Positions 15,523-21,920 are shown, numbered from the stretch's first letter. The stretch is DNA of 22,220 bases from DASUUI01 sp964577965 (GCA_964577965.1 CAZOAT010000037.1:1-22220); one strand, 5' to 3'. A program made the numbers and translations. The notes: a model not told the origin generated them from the letters alone.

Positions 15523-15953
15523 CCCGGGTCTTCACAGTCGAAGAAGCGAACAGGACGCTTCCACTCGTGAGCAGGATCGTCGAGGACATCGTGCGCGACT
15601 ATGCCCGGTGGCGTGAGAAGGTGGATGCTTTCGAGGTGGAGGTCGCCCGCTCCGAGGGCGCTGAAGCGGGGGCTGACGCGCTGCGCTTCGAGCAGGAGGC
15701 GCAGTCGCTTGCCGAGGAGATCGAGCGGTGCGTGGGCGAGCTCGCAGAGCTCGGGGTGGAGTTCAAGGGGTTCGACGTGGGTCTGGTGGATTTCCCGGGC
15801 GAGGTGGACGGACGCCCTGTGTATCTCTGCTGGCGTCTCGGTGAGGCTCAGGTGGAATACTGGCACGACATGGAGTCCGGCTTCGCGGGCCGCCAACGAC
15901 TGCACGCCGTGGCTGGTGGTGGAGACCAGGGTGACGGGGCGGGGAGCGAATGA
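15519..15953 (+). CDS. DUF2203 family protein
   Basis: 144 residues from the GTG that overlaps the thioesterase stop (GTGA). FTVEEANRTLPLVSRIVEDIV (5-25) opens the family. A long helix (about 26-80, probable coiled coil, rich in Glu and Ala) follows, and then the signature EFKGFDVGLVDFPG (81-94), VYLCWRLGEAQVEYWH (101-116) and GFAGRQ (121-126). The function is unknown. The gene overlaps the next one by four bases (ATGA), so three cistrons are tightly coupled. Confidence 0.9.
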   Translation: MTRVFTVEEANRTLPLVSRIVEDIVRDYARWREKVDAFEVEVARSEGAEAGADALRFEQEAQSLAEEIERCVGELAELGVEFKGFDVGLVDFPGEVDGRPVYLCWRLGEAQVEYWHDMESGFAGRQRLHAVAGGGDQGDGAGSE

Positions 15954-16246
15954 GCGCGCGTCGCGGACGCCGTTTCGTCGATGCCGCCGGCACAACGTGG
16001 TTTGCCGAGGTCCGGTTGCCCGGGGCGAGTAACGCCATGGTCGTATTTCACGATGAGAGCGGCGACGAACCCTCACGCTACGCTTGGCATATCTGGCGCG
16101 GCCCCGAAGCTCGCAGCGTAACCTCGCGGGTCCCGGCCCTCCGGGTGCTCGAGTCGCTCAATAACGATGAGATCGCGCTGCTCTTCCGGAAATCGGCCCC
16201 GATCTCGACGCCACGCGCTCCGCTGAACCTCGCCGTCAGCGGCTGA
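15950..16246 (+). CDS. Hypothetical 98-residue protein
   Basis: 98 residues, starting at the ATG that overlaps the DUF2203 stop. I do not recognise a family. GRRFVDAAGTTWFAEVRLPG (6-25) looks like a beta-hairpin, VVFHDESGDEPSRYAWHIWRG follows, and the C-terminus is LLFRKSAPISTPRAPL. There are no membrane segments or cysteines. Codon use agrees with its neighbours and the coupling to DUF2203 argues that it is real. It may be a lineage-restricted protein that works with DUF2203. Confidence 0.65.
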   Translation: MSARRGRRFVDAAGTTWFAEVRLPGASNAMVVFHDESGDEPSRYAWHIWRGPEARSVTSRVPALRVLESLNNDEIALLFRKSAPISTPRAPLNLAVSG

Positions 16247-16331
16247 AGCGGGGACAGCGTCCGTCGCCTCCTCAAGCGGCGGCATCAGCACGCATGCGCC
16301 GCCCCTCGGGTTCTTCGGCGCCAGATGCTGC

Positions 16332-16379
16332 GTAACCTATCATTGCCAAAAAGAGTCGTATAGGTTACATATGGCAATG
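16332..16379. repeat. Two interleaved perfect inverted repeats (A-B-A'-B')
   Basis: GTAACCTAT (16332-16340) is complementary to ATAGGTTAC (16360-16368). CATTGCCA (16341-16348), directly adjoining the first arm, is complementary to TGGCAATG (16372-16379). The arms alternate, so the two hairpins cannot both form in the ordinary nested way. The element is AT-richer than its surroundings and overlaps plausible promoter hexamers (TTGCCA 16343-16348, TACATA 16366-16371, 17 bp apart; or TATAGG 16359-16364). It is most simply the operator-promoter of the membrane protein/XRE pair; an RNA switch is an alternative. The preceding 85 bp (16247-16331) contain only a weak GGCGGC/GCCGCC hairpin (16278-16303). 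Confidence 0.7.
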
Positions 16380-16433
16380 CCCAATCCCTGTGAACACCTG
16401 CCTGAGAGACCCTACGCATGCCTGCAACTGTGA
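16371..16433 (+). CDS. Possible 20-residue leader peptide before the membrane protein gene
   Basis: ATG at 16371, inside the repeat element, opens 20 codons (starting MAMPNPCEHLPERPYAC) and stops with a TGA whose last base is the first base of an in-frame ATG of the membrane protein (16433, TGATG). TATAGG ends six bases before this ATG and there is no Shine-Dalgarno, again leaderless spacing. It is short, so chance is a serious alternative. Confidence 0.25.
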   Translation: MAMPNPCEHLPERPYACLQL

Positions 16434-16879
16434 TGTCGCGCTCTGAGAAATTCCTCCGTTACAGCCGCCGCGGGTTAGCCGTCCTGCTCGGGCTCGTGCT
16501 CACACTGGGCGGCGTGTCAATCGCGATGGCTCTTCAGCCGGAGTCCGACATGTGGCCATCGGTGCTGCGGATGCTGCCCATTGTGATAGCGGTCGTCGCA
16601 GCGGCGCTCGTTGGGACGCTCCGGAGCGACCGCTGGAACCCGCGGGCGCCCGAGGCGCAGGCGATCATGCAGGACGAGTGGCGTCAAGCGAACATGGATC
16701 GTGCGAGACGGATCGCGTTCGCGGCGATTCTCATCGTCCAGGTACCGATTGCGCTGCTGTTCTCACATCTGCCCACACTGCAGGCGCTCATGGCGCTGGC
16801 TGTGTCCACCATGACTATCGGGATTTCGCTGCTCCTCGCACTGTTCCTCTACTTCGACAGGGACGGCTATGAGCGGTGA
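16418..16879 (+). CDS. Four-helix membrane protein paired with an XRE regulator
   Basis: 153 residues from ATG 16418, or 148 from ATG 16433. Hydrophobic segments lie at about 18-38, 50-66, 98-114 and 121-144, with a cytosolic-looking loop between helices 2 and 3 (RSDRWNPRAPEAQAIMQDEWRQANMDRARRIAF). The layout recalls small membrane proteins (for example DUF2178) that are encoded directly before a short XRE repressor, but I cannot assign the family with confidence. It overlaps the XRE gene by 11 bp. No Shine-Dalgarno is evident. The function is unknown; membrane-status control of the partner regulator is one idea. Confidence 0.75.
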   Translation: MPATVMSRSEKFLRYSRRGLAVLLGLVLTLGGVSIAMALQPESDMWPSVLRMLPIVIAVVAAALVGTLRSDRWNPRAPEAQAIMQDEWRQANMDRARRIAFAAILIVQVPIALLFSHLPTLQALMALAVSTMTIGISLLLALFLYFDRDGYER

Positions 16880-17096
16880 GGCTCTCCACAACACGCTCAA
16901 GGTGCAGCGTGCAGTTCGCGATCTCACCCAGGCGGAGCTGGCGGAGCTGGCAGGCGTCACGCGGAAGTCCGTAAACGCGATCGAGGCGGGGCGCATGGTG
17001 CCTTCAATACTGCTTGCTTTGAAGCTCTCCCGCGTGCTGCGTGTGCCCGTCGAGGCGATCTTCAGTCTGAACGGAGATCCTCAGCTGCATCCCTGA
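16869..17096 (+). CDS. Short XRE-family HTH transcriptional regulator
   Basis: 75 residues, essentially one Cro/C1-type helix-turn-helix: LKVQRAVRDLTQAELAELAG (9-28), VTRKSVNAIEAGRMVPSILL (29-48), and LALKLSRVLRVPVEAIFSL after it. This is the compact YozG-like type with no ligand domain. The ATG lies within the preceding membrane protein gene, so the pair is translationally coupled. It probably binds the interleaved repeats upstream and represses its own operon (inference). The 3' end overlaps the RNase Z gene on the other strand by 35 bp. Confidence 0.9.
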   Translation: MSGEALHNTLKVQRAVRDLTQAELAELAGVTRKSVNAIEAGRMVPSILLALKLSRVLRVPVEAIFSLNGDPQLHP

Positions 17097-18003
17097 ACGG
17101 GATCTCGATGGTCATACCGTCGCGAGCGATGACCGTGTGCGGAAAAACCGCGCGGGCTTCACGCTCCAGCTCCACCGCTTCGCGTGAGTAGCGCGCGGAG
17201 AGATGTGTGAGTGCAAGCTGTCCCACGGCTGCCTGCGCAGCGACCTCCGCCGCCTGCTTCGCCGTGGAGTGCCCCGTTTCAGCTGCCCGCGCCGCCTCTT
17301 CCTCTCCGAAAGTCGCTTCGTGCACCAGAAGATCGGCACCCTGCGCGATCTCGACAGTGCTCGCCGACGGGAGGCAGTCGCCTGTTATGACGACGCGGCG
17401 GCCGGGGCGTGCGGGACCGACGAGCTCCTCCGGGGTGACCGTGCGTCCGTCTGCCAGCTGCACGGTGCGCCCTCTGTGGAGGTCGCCCCACATCCGCCCC
17501 TCCGGCACCTCCAGCTCACGTGCCCTGTCGGGGTTGAACCTGCCTAGCCGGTCGTCCTCAATGAGCGCGTAGCCGAGCGACGGCCCGGCGTGCTGCACGG
17601 CGAACGGAACGAGAGAGTACGCGCCTCGCTTGAGCGGCTCCCCGGGCGTGCATTCGGTAATGGTCACGGGGAATTCCTCCCGGTCGCTCCCCAGCACCAG
17701 TGCGCGCCGGAGCACCCTTTCGCAGCCGCGAGGGCCGTACATCCGCATTGGCTCGGTGCGTCCCTGCAGTGCCAGCGTGCGGCACAGCCCGATCACGCCC
17801 AGGATGTGATCGGCGTGCAGGTGGGTGAAGAAGATCTCATCCAGCGCGAACGTGATCCCGTAGCGCATCATCTGCCGCTGGGTGCCTTCGCCGCAGTCGA
17901 ACAGGATCGTCTCGCCTTCGCGGATCAGGGCGATGGAAGACACGTTGCGCTCGACGGTCGGGCGCGACGCTGACGTGCCGAGGAAGCGAATGGCGAGCGA
18001 CAT
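17062..18003 (-). CDS. rnz: Ribonuclease Z (tRNA 3' endonuclease)
   Basis: 313 residues from ATG 18003; upstream in-frame starts exist, but the family begins MSLAIRFLGTSASRPT and the promoter-like TATATT sits six bases before this ATG. The metallo-beta-lactamase motif HLHADH is at 61-66; His138 (VQHAGPSLGY), Asp209 (ITGDCLPS) and His267 (THLSARYS) complete the two-zinc site. VHEATFGEEEAARAAETGHST (228-248) is the conserved stretch of bacterial RNase Z. It matures tRNA 3' ends, which is relevant because the tRNA-Ala in this window has no encoded CCA. Cytoplasmic. Confidence 0.95.
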   Translation of the reverse strand: MSLAIRFLGTSASRPTVERNVSSIALIREGETILFDCGEGTQRQMMRYGITFALDEIFFTHLHADHILGVIGLCRTLALQGRTEPMRMYGPRGCERVLRRALVLGSDREEFPVTITECTPGEPLKRGAYSLVPFAVQHAGPSLGYALIEDDRLGRFNPDRARELEVPEGRMWGDLHRGRTVQLADGRTVTPEELVGPARPGRRVVITGDCLPSASTVEIAQGADLLVHEATFGEEEAARAAETGHSTAKQAAEVAAQAAVGQLALTHLSARYSREAVELEREARAVFPHTVIARDGMTIEIPFRDAAEDLRSD

Positions 18004-18009
18004 GGGCGC

Positions 18010-18015
18010 AATATA
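18010..18015 (-). promoter_or_regulatory. -10-like TATATT for a leaderless rnz transcript
   Basis: On the minus strand TATATT is followed by GCGCCC and then the rnz ATG. There is no Shine-Dalgarno, and the spacing puts the likely transcription start at or next to the A of the ATG. No TTGACA-like -35 is visible. The remaining 84 bp of the divergent gap towards the dehydrogenase gene show no clear element. Confidence 0.45.
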
Positions 18016-18099
18016 TCGGCGCAGGGAACGCGGCTTGCCGATGAGTGTGGACACCGGTCATCGCTCCTCCCGCCCCACATACAGCCAGGCGCTCCTCCG

Positions 18100-19026
18100 A
18101 TGCCAAGATCGAAGACGAAACGCAAGCGTGCTCCTGCGCGCGACCCCGGACTCAAGCGGCAGAAGCAGTATCCGAAAGCGCCCATGCCGAAGCAGTCGCA
18201 GGACCCGCCGGGGCTGGAGAAGAAGGTGAGGCCGCGTCCCGATTACGAGGCGCCCGCGTACCGCGCCGCCGGCAAGCTCGAGGGGAAGGTCGCACTCATC
18301 ACAGGGGGCGACTCAGGGATCGGACGTGCGGTGGCAGTGCTGTACGCCCGCGAAGGAGCCGATGTCGCGATCGTGTATCTCCCCGAGGAGCAACCCGACG
18401 CCGAGGAGACCGGCGCAGCTGTCGAGGCGGAGGGGCGCGAAGCGCTGCTCATTGCCGGCGATGTGAGCGACGCGAATTTCTGCGCGCAGGCAGTGACGCG
18501 GACGGTGAAGGAGCTCGGCCGGCTCGACATCCTTGTGAACAACGCGGCCGTGCAGCAGAACCGAAAATCGCTGGATGACGTGAGCGAGGAGCAGTGGGAC
18601 TACACCTTCAGGGTGAACATCTACGGCTACTTCCACATGGTGAAGTCCGCGCTCCAGCACCTGAAGCCAGGGTCGGTGATCATCAACACCGGATCGATCA
18701 CCGGGCTGGAGGGCTCGAAGGAGCTCGTCGACTACTCCTCGACGAAGGGCGCCATCCATGCTTTCACCAAGTCGCTCGCGCAGCTGTTGGTCGAGAAACA
18801 GATCCGGGTGAACTGCGTGGCGCCCGGCCCTGTGTGGACGCCGCTCAATCCATCCGCGAAGCCGGCGAAAGACGTGGCCGAGTTCGGGGCAGATACGCCG
18901 TACGAGAGGCCGGCGCAGCCTGAGGAGGTTGCGCCCGCGTACGTCTTCTTTGCGTCGAACGCCGATTCGAGCTACATAACAGGCGAAGTGCTGACACTGC
19001 TGGGTGGCGAGACTACTGCCGGGTAG
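18100..19026 (+). CDS. Short-chain dehydrogenase/reductase, general stress protein 39 (YdaD/YghA) type
   Basis: 308 residues. A basic tail (1-25) precedes KQSQDPPGLEKKVRPRPDYE (31-50), typical of the GSP39/YghA subgroup. The Rossmann motif TGGDSGIG is at 68-75, NNAA at 147-150, and the catalytic Ser199, Tyr212 and Lys216 (DYSSTKGAIHAFTKSLA) are present. PGPVWTPL and YITGEVLTLLGGETTAG end the fold. The NAD(P)-dependent substrate is unknown; relatives are induced by general stress in Bacillus. No Shine-Dalgarno precedes the ATG. A weak hairpin (CCGGTC/GACCGG, 19040-19058) follows the stop. Confidence 0.92.
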   Translation: MPRSKTKRKRAPARDPGLKRQKQYPKAPMPKQSQDPPGLEKKVRPRPDYEAPAYRAAGKLEGKVALITGGDSGIGRAVAVLYAREGADVAIVYLPEEQPDAEETGAAVEAEGREALLIAGDVSDANFCAQAVTRTVKELGRLDILVNNAAVQQNRKSLDDVSEEQWDYTFRVNIYGYFHMVKSALQHLKPGSVIINTGSITGLEGSKELVDYSSTKGAIHAFTKSLAQLLVEKQIRVNCVAPGPVWTPLNPSAKPAKDVAEFGADTPYERPAQPEEVAPAYVFFASNADSSYITGEVLTLLGGETTAG

Positions 19027-19142
19027 AGCGGGACCCCGGCCGGTCGGTGTCTGACCGGAGAGCGCGGGCGCTATTGGTGGTCGAGCTGGACTGAGGGGCG
19101 GGCTTCACGCTTCAGTGACGTGTTGCGACGGCCGCTGAAACA

Positions 19143-19148
19143 TATGAT
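19143..19148 (+). promoter_or_regulatory. Possible -10 (TATGAT) for the leishmanolysin-like lipoprotein
   Basis: TATGAT matches five of six bases of the sigma70 -10 and would give a leader of about 45 bases before ATG 19201. The -35 region is poor (a TTGCGA lies only 14 bp away), so this is tentative. It is the only promoter-like site I see in the 174-bp gap. Confidence 0.3.
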
Positions 19149-19200
19149 CTTCAAGGATTCCGGGCACTCCGCTCGAAATCTGCTCATTCCCAGGGTTCAG

Positions 19201-21030
19201 ATGCGCCAAGCTCTGACCGCGATCGCATCGTGTCTGGTGTTGGTGGCTTGCGGGGATTCGACCGCGCCGTCGGTAGCGACCTCTCTCGAGGTTGTGGCTG
19301 CGGCTACCCAGGCGGGAACAGCCGGCAAGGTTGTTCTGCAAACTCCCGCCTTTCTCGTGAAGGATCAGAACGGCACGGCGATGGCCGGGGTTCCTGTAAC
19401 GGTGGTTGTGGTTGCCGGTGGGGGAACCATCACCAACGCCCCGACGCAGTCGTCGGCTGGTCCCACTGCCATAGGGCAGTGGACGCTGGGGCAGACCGTT
19501 GGAGCGAACACGGTCAGGGTCACGGCAGCTGACCTTGCATCCGTGACAATCACTGCTCAGGGCGAGGTCGGACCGCTGGCCCGGCTCACCCCCGCGGGTA
19601 GCGTTTCGCGTGTCGGGAGGATCGGCGGGACACTGACGCCCGGGCCAAGGATCTTCACGACCGATGAGTTCGATAACCGTATCGCCGGTGCGACGGTGAC
19701 GATCGAGCCGAGTGCCGGCTCGACGGTCGAGGCCTCGGAGGTCGTGTCAGCGGCGAATGGAGAAGTACTCGTGTCTTCGTGGGTGCTGGGCGACGCCGCC
19801 GGCGAATACACGCTGACATTCTCGACGGGCGAGCTCACCGCGCAGTTCACAGCCACGGCCAACTCCGGACCTGCCGCATCGATATCGCTCGTCTCTGGCG
19901 GAGGCCAGACGCTGCTCGCCGGGACGCCGGTTACCGACCCGGTGCGGCTCAGGGTGGTGGATGAATTCGGCACCGATGTGGATTTCGAGAATGTTGGCTT
20001 CACCGTTGTCGCAGGCGGTGGCACCCTGGCGACAAACAGCGCGACTACCAACGCGGAGGGTCTGGTTGATGCACCGGTATGGACGATGGGCAGGAGTGCC
20101 GTACCCCAGACGCTGCGCGTAGCGGTGGGTACAGTTACGCTGAACGTCACTTTCCAGATCGAGACGCAGTTCGACATCACGCTTCGCTTCGTCGGCGCTG
20201 GTATGACACCCAGCCGCATGGCTGTCTTCGAGAGAGCTGCGCAGCGCATTCGGTCCGTGATCACTGGAGATCTTCCTGACGTGCCGTCGGTATCACTCGA
20301 CATGGGAGGAGATTGCGGCCTCGATGGAGAGACTTATGTCGGTCCGATCGACGACGTTGTCATCTACGCCGCCATCGATTCGATAGACGGGCCCGCGGGA
20401 GTCCTTGGCCGGGCCGGACCATGTTGGATCCGTGGTCCGCTCCCGGGATTACCTGTGGCTGGCGTCATGATCTTCGACAAAGACGATGTCGCCAATCTCG
20501 AAATCATCGGCAGGCTCGAAGACGTGATTCTGCACGAGATGCTTCATGTGCTGGGCGTAGGTACGTACTGGCTACCTCTCGGCCTGCTTCAGTCGCCAAG
20601 CAGCCTCGACGTGCGGTACAATGGGCCTCTGGCAGTGCAGGGGTGCCAGCAGTCAGGCGGTGCAGGCATCTGCGCGAGCAACGTTCCTGTTCACAGCTGC
20701 AGCCCGCCCAACGCAGGTGAGACGGCACTGCAGTGCCCCGGCGGCACGGCAAACCTTCACTGGCGCGAGAGCACATTCGGAAATGAGCTGATGACCGGCT
20801 TCCTGAACGCGGGTGCGAACCTCTTCAGCTCCGTGACAATAGGCGGGCTCGCCGACCTTGGTTATCAGGTCAACCATGCGGCGCGCGATCCCTATGTAGT
20901 TCCGAGTGGCGGCTTCAGCGGCAACCTGATTCCGGGCACGGGCCCCAGTGAACACTGGGAGACATTGATCACACCCGTGGGCACCGTCGATCCAGGCGGG
21001 CGAACCACTCGCCTGCAGGGTCCCAATTGA
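19201..21030 (+). CDS. Ig-repeat lipoprotein with leishmanolysin-like (M8) zinc protease domain
   Basis: 609 residues from ATG 19201; the frame extends 27 codons upstream, but only this start places the signal peptide at the N-terminus. MRQALTAIASCLVLVACG gives a lipobox with Cys17, so it is a lipoprotein exposed outside the inner membrane. Three bacterial Ig-like (invasin/Big1-type) repeats follow (about 25-120, 120-220, 222-320), each with an FxVxDxxG-like and GG/GT pattern. The C-terminal part (about 325-600) carries the zinc motif HEMLHVLG (His445, Glu446, His449), a third His520 in NLHWRESTFGN and the Met-turn Met531 in ELMTG, the arrangement of leishmanolysin-related metallopeptidases. 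Cysteines may form disulfides. The natural substrate is unknown. Its stop overlaps the TTG of the next lipoprotein gene. Confidence 0.88.
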   Translation: MRQALTAIASCLVLVACGDSTAPSVATSLEVVAAATQAGTAGKVVLQTPAFLVKDQNGTAMAGVPVTVVVVAGGGTITNAPTQSSAGPTAIGQWTLGQTVGANTVRVTAADLASVTITAQGEVGPLARLTPAGSVSRVGRIGGTLTPGPRIFTTDEFDNRIAGATVTIEPSAGSTVEASEVVSAANGEVLVSSWVLGDAAGEYTLTFSTGELTAQFTATANSGPAASISLVSGGGQTLLAGTPVTDPVRLRVVDEFGTDVDFENVGFTVVAGGGTLATNSATTNAEGLVDAPVWTMGRSAVPQTLRVAVGTVTLNVTFQIETQFDITLRFVGAGMTPSRMAVFERAAQRIRSVITGDLPDVPSVSLDMGGDCGLDGETYVGPIDDVVIYAAIDSIDGPAGVLGRAGPCWIRGPLPGLPVAGVMIFDKDDVANLEIIGRLEDVILHEMLHVLGVGTYWLPLGLLQSPSSLDVRYNGPLAVQGCQQSGGAGICASNVPVHSCSPPNAGETALQCPGGTANLHWRESTFGNELMTGFLNAGANLFSSVTIGGLADLGYQVNHAARDPYVVPSGGFSGNLIPGTGPSEHWETLITPVGTVDPGGRTTRLQGPN

Positions 21031-21407
21031 GATCGTTTCCGCTGATCGCAGGCGTTGTCGCGGTGGTGTTCGGCTGCAATCGAAGCCAGCCGGCTCCGCC
21101 AGTCGATACTTTGGGCGTCACGCCGATAGAGGGATCCATACCACTCGTGTCACCCGGCAGCGTGCCCTTGCAGTCGGATCCGGCAGGTCCAGTCGTCGAA
21201 CGTGAGCTCCCCATCGTCACGGATGCCGCCGATACGACCCCCGGTCCAATGGCTTCCGATCCGGCTCCCCCCGTTGTCACGATTCCGCCTGCTCCGATAT
21301 CGCCTTCTCGCCCGGACAGCATTGATCCGGATTCGATCATCGGCCGGGACTCAGCTTTCATCGGTCCCCTACGCCCCGTTCCCGTACCACCCGACACTGG
21401 CCAATAG
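21027..21407 (+). CDS. Small proline-rich lipoprotein
   Basis: 126 residues from a TTG that overlaps the preceding stop (TTGA). MRSFPLIAGVVAVVFGCNRS gives a signal sequence with a lipobox-like VFGC (Cys17). The rest is disordered and very rich in Pro, Asp, Ser and Ile/Val, with DPAPPVVTIPPAPISPSRP and PLRPVPVPPDTG near the end. There is no folded domain. Coupling to the leishmanolysin-like gene suggests the two act together at the cell surface, or that this is a spacer or tether protein. The TTG start is the least certain point. Confidence 0.65.
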   Translation: MRSFPLIAGVVAVVFGCNRSQPAPPVDTLGVTPIEGSIPLVSPGSVPLQSDPAGPVVERELPIVTDAADTTPGPMASDPAPPVVTIPPAPISPSRPDSIDPDSIIGRDSAFIGPLRPVPVPPDTGQ

Positions 21408-21469
21408 GGGAGGCAGTCGTGATTCGAGGCAAGCCACTGCCGCGCAGGAACTTAGCCTACATCACTTAA

Positions 21470-21498
21470 TTGACTTTCAGAGGCCAGCGCCTTACCTT
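21470..21498 (+). promoter_or_regulatory. Promoter of tRNA-Ala
   Basis: TTGACT (21470-21475) and TACCTT (21493-21498) are 17 bp apart, a strong -35 with a TAnnnT -10, about 105 bp before the tRNA. The leader contains a CGCCCG-TTCG-CGGGCG hairpin (21507-21522), perhaps a processing site. The remainder of the 194-bp gap after the small lipoprotein gene shows no gene. Confidence 0.55.
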
Positions 21499-21601
21499 CC
21501 ATTCAGCGCCCGTTCGCGGGCGGCTTTGGCAGGAACCGGCCGAGTGCGACGGACGGTGCTCTCTCTGTTGGGGGCGGGATTCAGTCGCGCGCGGTTCTTG
21601 C

Positions 21602-21674
21602 GGGGCTGTAGCTCAGTTGGGAGAGCGCTGCAATCGCACTGCAGAGGTCAGGGGTTCGATTCCCCTCAGCTCCA
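21602..21674 (+). tRNA. tRNA-Ala (anticodon CGC)
   Basis: 73 bases fold as a canonical cloverleaf. The acceptor GGGGCTG pairs with CAGCTCC. The D-stem is GCTC/GAGC, the anticodon stem CTGCA/TGCAG encloses ATCGCAC with anticodon CGC, and the T-arm is AGGGG-TTCGATT-CCCCT. The G3-U70 wobble pair, the main identity element for alanyl-tRNA synthetase, is present and confirms the assignment. The discriminator base is A. CCA is not encoded, so CCA-adding enzyme and RNase Z-type maturation are needed. It reads the GCG codons that are common in this GC-rich genome. Confidence 0.97.
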
Positions 21675-21707
21675 TTTGACGATTCCGACGCTGATGCGTC
21701 GTATAGA

Positions 21708-21827
21708 GAAGAGAAAAACAGTAGGCATGCCCGGCGCCGTTCGGTAGGACGGAGAGTTCCAATGACGGTGTCCGTGGCAGCTTACTGTGATCTCAGCCGC
21801 GAGTCTTTCAGACTCGCGGCTTTTTTT
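21708..21827 (+). ncRNA. Possible small structured RNA or tRNA trailer
   Basis: Between the tRNA and its terminator lie about 120 bases with nested complementarity: ACAGTA (21718-21723) with TACTGT (21783-21788), TGCC (21728-21731) with GGCA (21776-21779), and ACGGA (21749-21753) with TCCGT (21771-21775). A TATAGA (21702-21707) with a TTGACG 20 bp upstream could be a weak separate promoter. It matches no RNA family I know. It may simply be the tRNA trailer removed by RNase. Confidence 0.25.
21795..21827 (+). terminator. Rho-independent terminator after tRNA-Ala
   Basis: AGCCGCGAGTCT and AGACTCGCGGCT form a perfect 12-bp stem with a TTC loop, followed by a run of seven T. It would end the tRNA-Ala transcript. 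Confidence 0.93.
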
Positions 21828-21868
21828 GGGGGATCCCTGCGCGTGAAGTGTGGGGGCGGGGGGATTTG

Positions 21869-21920
21869 AAAAAGCGACGAGACCCGTGGCGGGGATGACC
21901 CTCGCCCATGCGGGTCTCGT
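21869..21920 (-). terminator. Probable intrinsic terminator for leftward transcription
   Basis: ACGAGACCCG (21877-21886) and CGGGTCTCGT (21911-21920) form a perfect 10-bp stem, extended inward by TGGCG/CGCC(C)A and GGG/CCC pairs around an ATGA loop. Read leftward, the hairpin is followed after three bases by TTTTT (21873-21869). No T-run follows on the plus strand. This implies a leftward transcript entering from the right, although I cannot find a convincing leftward gene before the edge. Confidence 0.6.

Noticed and set aside
16332..16379. H-type RNA pseudoknot reading of the A-B-A'-B' repeats
   Set aside because: The topology fits, but the connecting loops are 0, 11 and 3 bases; a zero-length first loop and a 3-base loop across a 9-bp stem are sterically poor. 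Operator or alternative hairpins are preferred.
21602..21674. tRNA-Ala as an integration site for a mobile element
   Set aside because: No integrase gene and no second copy of the tRNA 3' end is found in the window.
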